Counted from the stretch's first letter, positions 1-11,284 are shown. The stretch: 64,000 bases of DNA from Arsenophonus endosymbiont of Aleurodicus dispersus (GCF_900343015.1 NZ_LR025108.1:558001-622000), one strand, 5' to 3'. Program-made: numbers and translations. The notes: generated from the sequence alone by a model not told the origin.

Positions 1-863
1 ATTTTACCGTATTAAATTATAACTTCATCATCCCCAAAACAATTGTTAATTTTGGTAAAATAGCACTTTAATGAGTATATATACATATACTGATGAGTAA
101 CAATGACATCTTGAAGTAAATTGGTAATATTTATTTAGTTAAACAATTAACTAGTGATATGGTATATCGAATTATTGATCAATATGGTCTTATTTATCAA
201 ATTTAGTTCTTAGAATAGAGTTAATTGTCGCTTGTTTTGTTAGCATAACTAAAAAAAACTTCCATAGTGTGTAGCTTAATTGAAAAGTCGCCCAACAAGC
301 GTTTACCGGTGGTAGACTACAAATTTACATTATTGTTGAACATTATGTTTTTATAGCATTGATGTGAGATTATACTTTAACTACTGCTACATTAGCACTT
401 TAATCCTTAAACAGTAAAATGCTCGCTGAAGCATATTCACTCATCACGTAAACTGATCCAAAAAGTAGAAAATAATTTAATTATAGTATAGCCATGAACA
501 TTTAATTAAAACAGATTATAGAAAAATTATTCTTAATCGTTATGAAGTAGCAGTCTAGAGATAGAGATACAATATTTTGCGCTAATTGTTTTACTTTTTC
601 CTATTAGCAAATAGGTTGATAACCAATTGCATTTTACTGCAATAAACTAATAAGATGATTTTAAATTATTACGTTTTTTTTAAAACAGCATCATTCGTTG
701 CATTAGCAAGAATAGCTTAACTTAATTAACTTATATATTGAATATATAAAGCTATTATTATTTGATTATAACTCCGTTATTTTGGGTTGATTTTATCGAC
801 AAAATAATTTCAACCCAAACAAACAGATACGATACTTTTCTGCATAAATTGTAAAAAAATCAG
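1..863. other. AT-rich stretch without a recognisable gene
   Basis: I see no open frame of useful length and no recognisable protein remnant on either strand. In E. coli asnB lies upstream of this tRNA cluster, so the stretch may be the erased asnB locus, but that is inference from synteny only. Confidence 0.5.
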
Positions 864-892
864 TTGACGACTCAGGTTGATATACGCATAAT
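864..892 (+). promoter_or_regulatory. Sigma-70 promoter of the Met-Leu-Gln tRNA cluster
   Basis: TTGACG (864-869), a 17-base spacer and CATAAT (887-892) are followed directly by a GC-rich GCGCCCC discriminator, the hallmark of stringently controlled stable-RNA promoters. The first tRNA starts 36 bases downstream of the -10 box. It is one of the few GC-rich spots in the region, which suggests it is still selected. Confidence 0.75.
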
Positions 893-928
893 GCGCCCCG
901 CAACTTCGATAAAGTTTGCTCAAAAGAT

Positions 929-1005
929 GGCTGCGTAGCTCAGCTGGTTAGAGCACATCACTCATAATGATGAGGTCACAGGTTCGATTCCCGTCGTAGC
1001 CACCA
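929..1005 (+). tRNA. metT: tRNA-Met (CAT, elongator)
   Basis: Full cloverleaf of 77 bases with encoded CCA. The acceptor arms GGCTGCG/CGTAGCC pair with one G-T wobble, and the anticodon CAT sits in the loop CTCATAA. The sequence is close to E. coli metT, the elongator type. It is first in a metT-leuW-glnU cluster in E. coli order, upstream of the miaB/ybeZ/ybeY/corC locus. Confidence 0.95.
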
Positions 1006-1011
1006 TATTTT

Positions 1012-1096
1012 GCGGGAGTGGTGAAATTGGTAGACGCACTAGATTTAGGTTCTGGCGCCGAAAGGTATGCGAGTTCAAGTCTCGCCTCCCGCACCA
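1012..1096 (+). tRNA. leuW: tRNA-Leu (TAG)
   Basis: 85-base class II tRNA with a long variable arm and encoded CCA. The acceptor stem GCGGGAG/CTCCCGC is perfect. Anticodon TAG lies in the loop TTTAGGT. It follows tRNA-Met after 6 bases, so the two are surely processed from one transcript. Confidence 0.95.
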
Positions 1097-1125
1097 TTCT
1101 TTATAAAAATTATTCATATTCTCGT

Positions 1126-1199
1126 TGGGGTATAGCCAAGCGGTAAGGCACCAGGTTTTGATCCTGGTATCCCAGGTTCGAATCCTGGTGCCCCAGCCA
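1126..1199 (+). tRNA. glnU: tRNA-Gln (TTG)
   Basis: Acceptor TGGGGTA pairs with the 3' arm, CCA is encoded, and the anticodon TTG sits in TTTTGAT. The anticodon stem (CCAGG/CCTGG) and T stem (CCAGG/CCTGG) are fully paired. E. coli carries four further tRNA genes here (glnW, metU, glnV, glnX); none is visible, so the cluster has shrunk to three. Confidence 0.93.
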
Positions 1200-1976
1200 T
1201 TAAGTTTAATAAACTATAAAAATCAAAAATACTGAGCTTCATTTAAAAAGAATAAGTTACATGTAAAAAAATATTTTTATTAACAATAATTTTGCTAGTT
1301 TATTTCTAGCATGTTTTAGTTAAATATTGCTAATAGTAAAAGGTAGCCGAAAAATACAGTAATTGTTTGATAATTTATTCAAATAATGCCATTTTATTAT
1401 AAATTTGTCGGCAATTAATTTTATTTTTGATCTTAATATAATTTGGTGTTACTAATACTTAGCTTTAATAAATAGATCATATTACTTATATATATAACGA
1501 TCTATTTAAAAAAACAAACAGCTATATATATTATGTAGCTAATGAATTATAAAAAAATAATAAATCTAATTGGTTTTTTATCTAAAGTACCTATGCTCAT
1601 ATTTATAATGTTATTCCACCGCCATCTCCCAAAGTACAAGTACAACTGAGTGCTAAAACTAGTAAATAAGGCTGTTTTAACGGAATAAAAGGTGCAGGTT
1701 AACAGGAGCAAACTTTTTTTACTAAGCAGCCAATTGCTATGGCTGCACCCAAAACCATTACAATGGTATAATTTTTATCTGTTCTATTCATATCAACTTA
1801 GTGATTAATAGTCATCAATCTAATATTAGGCCTAGTTTTTATTAAGTAATAATCTATCAACATCAACCATACTGGTTACCAATGCTATAACCGAATAAAA
1901 CACGGATTAAAATTTTCTAATTTAATACATATCTCAGTACGACTGATTTTGCTATTTAAAACTTTGATTATACAAA
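1200..1976. other. Decayed spacer between tRNA cluster and miaB remnant
   Basis: No open frame and no recognisable homology. E. coli has further tRNAs and ubiF here. I cannot see either. Confidence 0.5.
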
Positions 1977-2150
1977 ATGTTGACAAATAAAAAACTCTAT
2001 ATTAGAACATGGTATGAATATGATTTATTTAAAATAGTTAACCTGCTCAACAGCATCCACGGATGTTAATTAACAGATATTGCTGAAGAAGCTAATATTA
2101 TACTGATAAATACTTGCTTAATTTGTTAAAAAGCTCAATGAGGTAGTAAG
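1977..2150 (+). pseudogene. miaB: miaB 5' remnant (tRNA methylthiotransferase)
   Basis: MiaB is the radical-SAM enzyme that methylthiolates i6A37 of tRNA. From the ATG at 1977 the translation resembles the MiaB N-terminus: KLYIRTW, then EYDLFKIVNLLNSIHGC, a stop, and LTDIAEEANIILINTC, against E. coli [23 protein letters not shown]...LTDVAEEADVLLLNTCSI. The GCQMN motif with the first cluster cysteine is deleted and at least two stops interrupt the frame. Only about 55 of some 470 codons remain, and the ybeZ remnant begins within 40 bases, so a single large deletion probably removed the rest. Confidence 0.75.
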
Positions 2151-2189
2151 ATAATATTGTGATTATGTTTTATTTGAATCGTATAATTA

Positions 2190-2735
2190 ACCGCGCAATG
2201 AGGTGAATTAGGCAGCTCAATATATTACTTTCGGTATTGGTCTAACCTAACCTATTTTTTAAAAATGCGGCCCTTGATGCCTAATAACGTCAATAAATAC
2301 TTGGTATTATACTAACTAACTCGACTATTGGGGCTGGTAAAAACAAGCTTTCTGCCAGTTGATATCAGTTAAAAAATTGATCTTTATTTACTGCCTCTTT
2401 ATGATTTATTGTTCTAAATGACTGATTTTTAAAATAGTAGAAAAATTGATTGATAGCAATGTGATTGAAGTAGCACTATATAGCCTATATATGAGGTTAT
2501 ACAGTAAATGGTGTGTTTATTACTCTTTATGAAATCTAGAATATCATGATTGAACATATAAAAACATTGATAATCAGTATCTGCTTTAACTATAAAATCG
2601 TGATCAAAGTAGACATAACTAAAATTTTTCTACTTTATGGCCATACATTAGGTTTATACCACGCGATTGAAGTCCTTTCTAAAATTAAAGAAATTAGAAT
2701 TAATTAATAGTGATTATGTAGTCCGTAATTTTAAG
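2190..2735 (+). pseudogene. ybeZ: ybeZ remnant (PhoH-like ATPase)
   Basis: YbeZ is the PhoH-like P-loop ATPase encoded next to YbeY. Fragments in order match it: AAQYI/TFGIG (E. coli AQYIANILDHDITFGVG), ALDA..RQ.ILGIILTNSTIGAGKNKL (VDALERQEIRRILLTRPAVEAGEKLG), VEKLIDSNVIEVA (VEKLIERNVIEVA), and near the end GLYHAIEVLSKIKEI (GLRHAIEVLADVDEI) followed by DYVVRN. Many stops and frame changes separate them and the Walker A loop is lost. It sits directly upstream of intact ybeY, as in E. coli. Confidence 0.8.
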
Positions 2736-2753
2736 CAAAGGTGGTGATTGCCT

Positions 2754-3254
2754 ATGAAAAATAGGAAATTTGAAGTAGATACTTGCTTGCAATCAGTTAT
2801 TCTTGATCTCCAGCTTGCCTGTAGTGTTCATGATAAACTACCCAGTGAAAATACATTTCAACATTGGCTTAAAACTTTTCTGCCAATATTTAAATCTAAA
2901 AGTGAAATTACAATTCGTATTGTCGATATACCAGAAAGTCAATATTTAAATATGAAGTACCTAGGAAAAGATAAACCAACAAATGTGCTCTCCTTCCCAT
3001 TTAAAGCACCACATAATATTAAATTACCCTTCCTCGGTGATCTGATTATTTGTTGTAAAGTTGTTGAAAAAGAAGCAATTGAACAACAAAAAGAACTGGA
3101 TGCTCACTGGGCGCATATGGTAATACATGGTTGTCTTCATCTATTAGGGTATGATCATATAAATGACTATGAAGCAGAAGTAATGGAAATAATAGAAACT
3201 GAAATTATGCAAAAATTGGGTTATCTAGATCCTTATCAGCATGAAAAAGTGTAA
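2754..3254 (+). CDS. ybeY: Endoribonuclease YbeY (16S rRNA maturation)
   Basis: YbeY is a zinc endoribonuclease that helps mature the 3' end of 16S rRNA and supports ribosome quality control. The metal triad is intact in [11 protein letters not shown], and the family hallmark [13 protein letters not shown] is present. At 166 residues it is slightly longer than E. coli YbeY (155); the extra residues are N-terminal. I chose ATG 2754 because AAGGTGGTG lies about 8 bases upstream, although E. coli homology begins only near residue 14. It is followed by corC after 70 bases. Its usual partner ybeZ is destroyed just upstream, so this gene was kept on its own merits. Confidence 0.92.
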   Translation: MKNRKFEVDTCLQSVILDLQLACSVHDKLPSENTFQHWLKTFLPIFKSKSEITIRIVDIPESQYLNMKYLGKDKPTNVLSFPFKAPHNIKLPFLGDLIICCKVVEKEAIEQQKELDAHWAHMVIHGCLHLLGYDHINDYEAEVMEIIETEIMQKLGYLDPYQHEKV

Positions 3255-3324
3255 CTATAATGCGCCGTTTGTACTAACCGATTACGATACGATAAACTAC
3301 TTAGAGAAGTTTTAATAAAACGTC

Positions 3325-4203
3325 ATGAGCGAAGACCATCCATCAAACAATGATAATCATCACTCTAAAAAGAGTTTTTTCTGGCGACTAAACCAATTTT
3401 TTCACGGTGAACCCCAAAATCGTGATGATTTAGTTGAACTAATTCGTGATTCAGAGCAAAAAGACGTTATTGATCCTGATACTAGAGAAATGCTTGAAGG
3501 GGTAATAAATATTACCGGTGAGCATGTTCGGGATATCATGATACCTCGCTCTCAAATAGTAACTTTAAAATTAAATCAGTCGTTAGATGAATGTCTTGAT
3601 GTGATTATCAACTCAGCCCATTCTCGTTTTCCAGTAATTGGTGAAGATAAAGATCATATAGAAGGTCTATTGATTGCTAAAGATTTACTGTTATTTATGC
3701 GTACTGATGCTGAACCATTCAATATTGATAAAGTATTACGTTCAGCTGTTGTTGTGCCTGAAAGTAAACGAGTTGATCTGTTATTAAAAGAGTTCCGTTC
3801 ACAACGTTATCATATAGCAATTGTAATAGATGAATTTGGTGGTGTTTCTGGCTTAGTCACAATCGAAGATATTCTTGAATTAATTGTTGGTGATATTGAA
3901 GACGAATATGATGATGAAAAAGATATTAATATCCGACAACTAAGTAAATATACTTACTCTATTTGTGCACTAACTCAGATTAATGATTTCAATAAAGCAT
4001 TTAGCACGCGCTTTAACGATGAAGAAGTTGATACTATTGGTGGCTTGGTGATTAAAGCATTCGGACATTTACCTGCCAGAGGAGAGATCATAAAAATTGA
4101 TGGTTATATATTTAAAATTAACAGAGTTGATAGCCGTAAAATTATTCAAGTGCAGGTAGAAATTCCGGCTCAAGCACCCATCCCAACTTTTGTAGAAAAA
4201 TAG
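3325..4203 (+). CDS. corC: CorC/YbeX-type CBS-domain protein (Mg/Co efflux)
   Basis: CorC belongs to the CBS-pair plus transporter-associated (CorC_HlyC) family, linked to magnesium and cobalt efflux and, as YbeX, to ribosome maturation. At 292 residues it equals E. coli length. Order: acidic N-terminus (residues 1-60), the MIPRSQIVTL start of the first CBS unit near residue 72, a second CBS unit around 135-195 with HIAIVIDEFGGVSGLVTIED, and the C-terminal domain with DTIGGLVIKAFGHLPARGE. No membrane segment. It keeps its E. coli position after ybeY, but lnt, which follows in E. coli, is not recognisable. Confidence 0.92.
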   Translation: MSEDHPSNNDNHHSKKSFFWRLNQFFHGEPQNRDDLVELIRDSEQKDVIDPDTREMLEGVINITGEHVRDIMIPRSQIVTLKLNQSLDECLDVIINSAHSRFPVIGEDKDHIEGLLIAKDLLLFMRTDAEPFNIDKVLRSAVVVPESKRVDLLLKEFRSQRYHIAIVIDEFGGVSGLVTIEDILELIVGDIEDEYDDEKDINIRQLSKYTYSICALTQINDFNKAFSTRFNDEEVDTIGGLVIKAFGHLPARGEIIKIDGYIFKINRVDSRKIIQVQVEIPAQAPIPTFVEK

Positions 4204-5317
4204 CATTAATGAATAAAATGATACTATATCAATATCAGTGGTAAAATTATTGGTCCTATCATTATTTTAAAATCACGGGGTTAAAAGTTTATTTTTATCA
4301 GCCAGATTTTTTCTACTTGTGTCGTTTACTAAAGAATATTTTTATTAGTTTTTATAAAAATAAAGGTAAAAATCCCAATAAGTTTGTCTAAAATAAAAAT
4401 AATTTTATTTAACCATAAGCCTATTAGTAAACGCTGCATTTTGCACCGCAAACCAACCTATTAAACTAACGGCTGTTGTAATTAATATTATTGTAGATGA
4501 TTATATTTTTATAATTTGTTATGTTCTTTAAATTAATTAAAGAATTTACTACAAGTAGTTTAAACCGTTTCATTTATTTTACTTTTATAAATACGCTCTG
4601 ATTTTATACTTTTAATTCCCAACAGGTTATTATGAACTTCTATTATAGTAATAATTTAATTGATAATATTATATTGAACTTGATAAGGTTAAATGATGGA
4701 TAATGATTTTTTTACAAAAAATATCATTATTTTTTGTAAAAATCTGTACTACAGATGTAGACTTCTATTAGACAAACTTTTAACTAACCACAGGTTTGAT
4801 AGTTAATACCGAATTTTAATTTGATTAATATCATATTCAATATCAGTGAAATTGCCTAAACTTTGAAATAAATGCCGCTGTAATAATATACCTAATAGTA
4901 AACTTTGTAATATAATCACCGATAATTATCGATTCTCATCTAATCTAGAAAATAAATATATGATAAGAGTTATTGCCAATTTTAGTATACTGATAAATAC
5001 AAACCAATGGCGGTAGCTTATTGTGTTGTACATATTCTTTGTTACTAGTAACAAAGAATTACCTATAATTTATATTATTCAAAACATAATAATATTCCAA
5101 ATTACACTTAATGATAAACTACCTTTAGGTACGAAATCCGATTTATGAATGGAATTTAATAAACACTTTTATATTGAGAAATATTTTAATCTAGCGCTAA
5201 TTATAATTAGCAAAATTACTAGATAAAATAGTATCTAAAATTTTATTCTTTTAAAAGTAGAAAAAATAATTTTAATAATGAAAATTTAGAATTTCAAATA
5301 AAAAAAGGATAAAAAAC
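4204..5317. other. Long AT-rich gap where lnt is expected
   Basis: About 1.1 kb without a supported gene. E. coli has apolipoprotein N-acyltransferase (lnt) directly after corC. I looked for its conserved segments and found none, so any remnant is too decayed to call by eye. Confidence 0.5.
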
Positions 5318-5815
5318 ATGGAAAAGTCGATTGAAAAAATAATTTACGCATCAAGATGGCTACTATTTCCTGTTTATATAGGACTGTCATTTGGATTTAT
5401 TTTACTTACTTTAAAATTTTTTCAGCAGATAATTCATATTATTCCTGAACTTTTCACTATCACTGAATCAGGATTAATATTAACTGTTTTATCACTAGTT
5501 GATATTACGCTGGTTGGCGGGCTTTTGGTTATGGTGATGTTTTCAGGTTATGAAAATTTTATTTTAAAAATGACTATTGATGATAAACATCAAAAATTAA
5601 GCTGGATGGGGAAAATGGACGTTAATTCTATTAAAAATAAAGTTGCCTCATCAATAGTTGCTATTTCTTCAGTTCATCTTTTACGACTTTTTATGGAAGC
5701 TGAAAAAGTACCAGATAATAAAATAATGTGGAGTGTTATTATCCATTTAGCTTTTGTTTTATCTGCTTTTGGGATGGCTTATATTGATAGGATGAGTAAA
5801 AATACTAAAAGTTAG
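5318..5815 (+). CDS. yqhA: YqhA family inner-membrane protein (UPF0114)
   Basis: A 165-residue protein matching E. coli YqhA along its length, for example [27 protein letters not shown] and [12 protein letters not shown]. Three or four hydrophobic segments are visible (about residues 14-34, 52-76, 103-121 and 137-156), so it is an integral membrane protein. Its biochemical role is unknown. The start has AAGGAT about 8 bases upstream. It is not next to mutS in E. coli, so the junction is rearranged. An intact frame in an eroding genome suggests it is still used. Confidence 0.9.
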   Translation: MEKSIEKIIYASRWLLFPVYIGLSFGFILLTLKFFQQIIHIIPELFTITESGLILTVLSLVDITLVGGLLVMVMFSGYENFILKMTIDDKHQKLSWMGKMDVNSIKNKVASSIVAISSVHLLRLFMEAEKVPDNKIMWSVIIHLAFVLSAFGMAYIDRMSKNTKS

Positions 5816-5975
5816 TGAATTTATTTAAATTATTTTATTCGTTGCTAAATAACAATAGGGAGAAAATTATATTATTATAAATTATTTCCTTATAAATTTT
5901 AAGTTATTTAATTTAAGTAGTGCTGAAGCAAGTCAGTATTACCAGCAATATTGCAAACTAAAACAGTTAAAAAAT

Positions 5976-8537
5976 ATGACTAATTATCAAAATTTAGCTT
6001 CCCATACCCCAATGATGCAGCAGTATTTACTGCTTAAGGCACAACATGCTGATATTTTGTTATTTTATAGAATGGGTGATTTTTATGAATTATTCTTTGA
6101 TGATGCTAAAAAAGCAGCACAATTACTTGATATTTCATTAACTAGGCGTGGGCAATCGGCCGGGCAACCGATTCTTATGGCTGGCGTACCTCATCATGCA
6201 GTAGAGAGTTATTTAGCCAAATTAATTCAATTAGGCGAGTCGGTTGCTATCTGTGAACAAATCGGTGATCCAGCTACCAGCAAAGGCCCCGTCGAACGTA
6301 AAGTTGTTCGCATCGTAACGCCAGGAACCGTTACTGATGAAGCATTACTACAAGATCGTCAAGACAATCTATTAGCTGCTATTTGGCAAGAAGATAATCG
6401 TTATGGTTATGCCACTTTAGATATCACTTCCGGCCGCTTTATTATTAGTGAAATGGCTAATTTAAACACCATAAGCTCTGAATTACAACGTACCCGACCG
6501 GCCGAACTACTTTACCCAGAAAATTTTGTTGATGTTACGCTATTTGAAAATAATAAAGTACTACGTCGTCGTCCGTTATGGGAGTTCGAATTAGATACCA
6601 CTAGACAACAATTAAATATGCAATTTGGTACCCAGGATTTGATGGGTTTTGGAGTTGAAAACGCGACATTAGCATTGCGAGCAGCTGGTTGCTTATTGCA
6701 ATATGTCAAAGATACTCAACGTACAGCATTACCCCACATTCATAGTATTATCATGGAGCAGCAAAAAGATACTATTATCCTTGATACAGCTACGCGTCGT
6801 AATCTTGAATTGACACAAAATTTATCTGGTGGTATCGAGAATACAGTTGTTTCTATATTTGATCACTGTGTAACGCCGATGGGTAGCCGTATGCTAAAAC
6901 GTTGGTTACATAATCCGTTACGTAATCTAAATAGATTATTAAATCGACAACAAGCGATAGCAGGGCTTCAAGGTTATAATTTCGAATTACAACCTTTTCT
7001 ACGCCAAATAGGTGACTTAGAACGGATACTTTCTCGTTTAGCACTACGTTCAGCAAGGCCTCGTGATTTTGTACGCATGCGTAATGCTTTTCAACAATTG
7101 GCTGATATTCACACTATCTTAGATAAGATTGAATTTCCTTATTTGAAAAATTTACAGTCACGCATTAGTTCCTTTCCATCGTTGCAAACCTTATTGGAAG
7201 AATCCATTGTTAATAACCCTCCGGTGTTATTACGGGACGGAGGGGTGATAGCAGCCGGATATCATAAAGAACTTGATGAATGGCGCGCATTGACTGATGG
7301 TGCTAATGATTATCTGGAAAAACTTGAATTACGAGAAAAAGATAAATTAGGCATCGATAGCTTAAAAGTCGGTTTTAATTCTGTATATGGCTATTATCTG
7401 CAAGTTAGCCGAGGACAAAGTCATTTAGTACCTATTCATTATATTCGTCGCCAAACCCTAAAAAATGCCGAACGGTATATTATACCTGAATTGAAAGAAT
7501 ATGAAGACAAGGTGTTAACTTCTAAAAGTAGAGCATTAGCGCTTGAGAAAAAACTATATGAAGAACTTTTTGATCTATTATTGCCACATCTGTCAGCGTT
7601 GCAAACTAGTGCTGAAGCATTAGCTGAATTAGATGTACTCAATAATTTGGCTGAACGCGCCGATACTTTAGACTATCGTTGCCCAATTTTAAATGATAAA
7701 CCTGGCATAAAAATTATTGCGGGGCGCCATCCAGTAGTTGAACAGGTACTTAGTGAGCCATTTATTTCTAATCCATTAGATCTGTCGCCACAACGTCGTT
7801 TGATAATTATTACCGGACCCAATATGGGCGGGAAAAGTACTTATATGCGTCAAGCAGCACTAATTACATTGCTTGCTTATATAGGTAGCTTTGTTCCAGC
7901 AGAAAAAGCCATTATTGGCCCAATTGATCGGATCTTTACGCGAGTTGGTGCAACTGATGATCTTTCTGCTGGTCGGTCAACTTTTATGGTGGAAATGATA
8001 GAAACAGCTAATATCCTGCATAATGCAACAGAACAAAGTCTAGTATTAATGGATGAAATTGGTCGTGGCACATCAACCTATGATGGTCTTTCACTTGCCT
8101 GGGCCTGCGCAGAAAATCTAGTTAGCCAGATTAAAGCTATGACTTTGTTTGCTACGCATTATTTTGAATTAACCCATTTGACAGATAAGCAGGAAGGTGT
8201 GGTTAATATTCATCTGGATGCCATAGAGTATGACGACACGATCGTATTTATGCATAATGTTCAAGAAGGTGCAGCTAGTAGAAGTTATGGCTTAGCAGTG
8301 GCTTCACTGGCTGGTGTCCCCGCTAAGGTTATTCAACGAGCAAAACAGAAATTAATCAAGCTAGAAATGCTATCCACGTTGCCAGCAAATAAATCTATTG
8401 ATAATTCCCTACTAGTAAAAGTAGTGGAAAAACCAGTTTTACCGGTCATTACAACACTAGAAAATTTAAATCCTGATGCATTAACACCTCGCGAGGCGAT
8501 AGAATTGATTTATCGTTTAAAGGAAATGGTGAAGTAA
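5976..8537 (+). CDS. mutS: DNA mismatch repair protein MutS
   Basis: MutS recognises mismatches as a dimer and starts methyl-directed repair with MutL and MutH. The 853-residue protein equals E. coli MutS in length. The mismatch-reading Phe-X-Glu is present as F36-Y37-E38 in GDFYELF. The Walker A loop GPNMGGKST lies near residue 615, followed by the Walker B region [15 protein letters not shown] and the signature [10 protein letters not shown]. The C-terminal tail ends with [13 protein letters not shown], the tetramerisation helix region. Dam, which marks the parental strand, is intact at 44946-45779, so strand-directed mismatch repair is plausibly kept. MutL and MutH are outside this window. 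Confidence 0.97.
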   Translation: MTNYQNLASHTPMMQQYLLLKAQHADILLFYRMGDFYELFFDDAKKAAQLLDISLTRRGQSAGQPILMAGVPHHAVESYLAKLIQLGESVAICEQIGDPATSKGPVERKVVRIVTPGTVTDEALLQDRQDNLLAAIWQEDNRYGYATLDITSGRFIISEMANLNTISSELQRTRPAELLYPENFVDVTLFENNKVLRRRPLWEFELDTTRQQLNMQFGTQDLMGFGVENATLALRAAGCLLQYVKDTQRTALPHIHSIIMEQQKDTIILDTATRRNLELTQNLSGGIENTVVSIFDHCVTPMGSRMLKRWLHNPLRNLNRLLNRQQAIAGLQGYNFELQPFLRQIGDLERILSRLALRSARPRDFVRMRNAFQQLADIHTILDKIEFPYLKNLQSRISSFPSLQTLLEESIVNNPPVLLRDGGVIAAGYHKELDEWRALTDGANDYLEKLELREKDKLGIDSLKVGFNSVYGYYLQVSRGQSHLVPIHYIRRQTLKNAERYIIPELKEYEDKVLTSKSRALALEKKLYEELFDLLLPHLSALQTSAEALAELDVLNNLAERADTLDYRCPILNDKPGIKIIAGRHPVVEQVLSEPFISNPLDLSPQRRLIIITGPNMGGKSTYMRQAALITLLAYIGSFVPAEKAIIGPIDRIFTRVGATDDLSAGRSTFMVEMIETANILHNATEQSLVLMDEIGRGTSTYDGLSLAWACAENLVSQIKAMTLFATHYFELTHLTDKQEGVVNIHLDAIEYDDTIVFMHNVQEGAASRSYGLAVASLAGVPAKVIQRAKQKLIKLEMLSTLPANKSIDNSLLVKVVEKPVLPVITTLENLNPDALTPREAIELIYRLKEMVK

Positions 8538-9876
8538 TTATGTTATATGATGCAAAATAACTTGATCTAATTCACCGGGTTTTAGCCTGTAAAACTCCGC
8601 AATCGTGGGGAGATAAAGTTAGTCATATATAATTATTATTTTATGTGATCATATGTTGTGTGAACTAACAGCTACACAAAGTAGCTTTGCTATTGTTGCT
8701 AAAATATGTTGTTGATGAATATAGCGGTGATACACTATTACAATGGTTATAACCTTTCTAAGATTTTCTTTATAAGAAAATTGTTAATAAGAACTACTCC
8801 ATTTTTATTAAGTGCTGGAAATTATGGTTAAAAAAAATATCAAATATTTTAGCTAAACTTAATGTTCTAATTTTTTGTAACCGTATTTATAATCCTTATT
8901 TATAATCCTTTATAATGACTAATATGTCGAATAGTTATATCAAAATAGTTGGCTTTCAATAAGCCAATATGATCACTATCAAGATTATTATCTATATATT
9001 TAACCACATATTAACTATGTATGCGTAATAATTGAGCAATAGTTAGAAGATCAGCCCCTTGCCAAATCTGTTCTTGACAGGCTGCTAACTTTAACCTTTC
9101 TTAAATTCAGATTAAGATCTAAAAGTAAAAATAATCCCAAATTAAACATGGTTCTACAGAAAAATAGACTATTGCCAGAAAATTAATCTACAGTTTAAAA
9201 GAATGCGTCTACTTAATTTAATTAAATTTCTAATAATTGATTGTGGATCATCAATAAACAATAGCACTTTTAATTTTCCCGAGAAGCGATAAATATTAAT
9301 CAAGAAGTGCAGGTTATTAACGTAAATTAAATAAGCTGAGTTTATTAGAATCATCATTAATATATAATCCAGCGATATTAACCTATTTTTTGATGAAAAT
9401 TTTTTCGTCCAAGCTAATTGATATGATTATGCACTAAATTTACATTGCTCTTGCAATGCCGTTGTACTCTATGGCTTATTTATCTTTACTACTAAAATAG
9501 TAAGCTATAAACAGGATTTTAGCATATCGTTATTAAGATAAAAACCATTCAGCGGATTTACCTAAATTAGTTAATACAGTACAGATGGAAAAATGATATT
9601 TAACATCTTTTTATTGTCACTTCTAAAATACTTTATAAAAAGCGTTATTAATAACGTAAAACTGTTAAAATCAACAACAGAGATAAGCCTAGCCTAGAGC
9701 TCATAATTTTAAAAGCTTCTTAACGAGAGTTACTTACTGATTTTTTTAACTGGACACTTTTTACAAACCTTGCTGATAACGTAAAAGTTATCAACTATAG
9801 TTTATATTTCTAAAAATATACCACCATCTAATCACGGAGCTTAAAAATGGAAATTTTTTAAAAACTCTATTGTTTT
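8538..9876. other. Decayed region between mutS and ssb
   Basis: About 1.3 kb with no supported gene. On the minus strand near 9010-9110 a frame reads RLKLAACQEQIWQGADLLTIAQLL, which has the composition of real protein and may be a remnant, but I cannot name its family. A 62-residue minus-strand frame at 9169-9357 may belong to the same dead gene. Confidence 0.35.
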
Positions 9877-10416
9877 TTAAAACGGAATATCATCATCGAA
9901 ATTTATTGGGAGCTCAGCTGGTGTAGCTGGAGTAGTTTTACCGGAATGGTAGTCATGCGGTAATAAGTTACCACTTAACTGCTGAGTTTGTTGTGATTGT
10001 TGCGGCTGTTGTGGTTGTCCCCAGCTCCCTGCTAGATTATTTTGTGATAAACTTTCTTGTGAGCCACCACGCGCGCCTAACATTTGCATGTTACCACCAA
10101 TATTTACTACCACTTGGGTAAAATAGCGATCTTGATCATTTTGGTCTTGCCATTTACGAGTTTGTAGTGATCCTTCTATATAAACTTGTGAACCTTTACG
10201 TAAATATTCACCTGCTACTTCTGCCATCTTACCAAAGATCACAACTCGGTGCCATTCTGTTTTTTCCCGCATTTCACCACTTTGCTTATCGCGCCAACTT
10301 TCAGAGGTTGCAATAGTAAGATTCGCAACTACACCACCATTTGGCATATAACGAATTTCAGGATCTTGTCCCAAGTTGCCGATAAGTATGACTTTGTTAA
10401 TACCTCTACTGGCCAT
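9877..10416 (-). CDS. ssb: Single-stranded DNA-binding protein
   Basis: SSB coats single-stranded DNA during replication, repair and recombination. The 179-residue protein has the N-terminal OB fold ([20 protein letters not shown], then [12 protein letters not shown] and [19 protein letters not shown]), a glutamine-rich linker from about residue 115 to 150, and the acidic tip FDDDIPF that recruits partner proteins. E. coli has the same layout with 178 residues. In E. coli uvrA is divergent from ssb; here the uvrA fragment is still found in that position and orientation. Confidence 0.97.
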   Translation of the reverse strand: MASRGINKVILIGNLGQDPEIRYMPNGGVVANLTIATSESWRDKQSGEMREKTEWHRVVIFGKMAEVAGEYLRKGSQVYIEGSLQTRKWQDQNDQDRYFTQVVVNIGGNMQMLGARGGSQESLSQNNLAGSWGQPQQPQQSQQTQQLSGNLLPHDYHSGKTTPATPAELPINFDDDIPF

Positions 10417-10653
10417 GCTCTATTCCTGATGAATTAGTTTTAATACTGTTAGTTTAACACGCTAACACGTTCTTGAATATGAAAATAAAACCTTTGTAAT
10501 TATGATTTTGCCAAACTATTTAAGAAATTATACTGTAATTTTGTTAATTTTTTAAAAGTTTAGTTATTAAATTGTATAATATTACATTTATCTAAAATTA
10601 TGTAATAACAAATTGTTTTATTTCCTATTATGTTCTTATCCATAATTTAGTAT

Positions 10654-10925
10654 ATGGATGCCATTTAAGTTAGAGGTGCACGCACTCATAATGTTAAAAA
10701 TATAAATTTAATTATTCTTAGCGATAAATTAATTGTTATTACTGGGTTAATTTAATAGGTTCGTTCAATCTTTTTAAAGGGTATAGGCCGTTATGTTGAG
10801 TCACTATCTGACTATGGTCAGCAGTTTTTATCTTTAATGGTATTATGTTGATCATATTGAAGGGCTTTCAATCGCCATCAATTTGCTCGTATTGGTGAGC
10901 CTGTACTTATCACGATTTAACCAGA
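10654..10925 (+). pseudogene. uvrA: uvrA 5' remnant (excision repair ATPase)
   Basis: UvrA is the damage-sensing ABC ATPase of nucleotide excision repair. From ATG 10654 the translation reads MDAI, stop, VRGARTHN, then NINLIILSDKLIVITGL and RYVESLSDYGQQFLSLM, then FARIGEPVL, against E. coli MDKIEVRGARTHNLKNINL...KLIVVTGL...RYVESLSAYARQFLSLM...FARVGEPRC. The Walker A loop (GLSGSGKSS) is gone, several stops and shifts interrupt the frame, and fewer than 100 of some 940 codons remain. Position and divergent orientation next to ssb match E. coli. Confidence 0.85.
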
Positions 10926-11147
10926 ATGTTCTAACATTTACGAAAGGTAACTGATTCATGGTGTTAGTACCTCCTATTCACTAACGAAAACTTCTTTCCT
11001 GCTTTATATTATAGTAATTAAATTAAATTTAAGGGTTATTTCCGGTAGCAAACTAAACCCTTTGCCTTATTTATCTTCTATGTTATGAAGTCCCATGCAT
11101 CATGATACTAGTGCGTATCCAATCAAAGTATGATGTGGTGGATTCCT

Positions 11148-11276
11148 AATTTTATCAGAGATAATGCTATTTTCATGTAATGTTATTGGTTTTCTAATAC
11201 GAGAAACATCAAAACTATCAGCCAGATATTTAATTTTTGTGCGATTTTTTAATAACCAATACTTATTTTAGCTTTA
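11148..11276 (-). pseudogene. alr: alr remnant (alanine racemase)
   Basis: In E. coli alr follows dnaB in the same direction. Here, within ten bases of the dnaB stop, the minus strand reads KAKISIGY, stop, KIAQKLNIW and, after a shift, LADSFDVSRI. This resembles E. coli KANAYGHGLLETARTL and ADAFGVARL, the region of the pyridoxal-phosphate lysine. The first 35 or so codons and everything after about residue 80 are missing. The match is short and rests partly on synteny. Confidence 0.5.
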
Positions 11277-11284
11277 TAGATATA

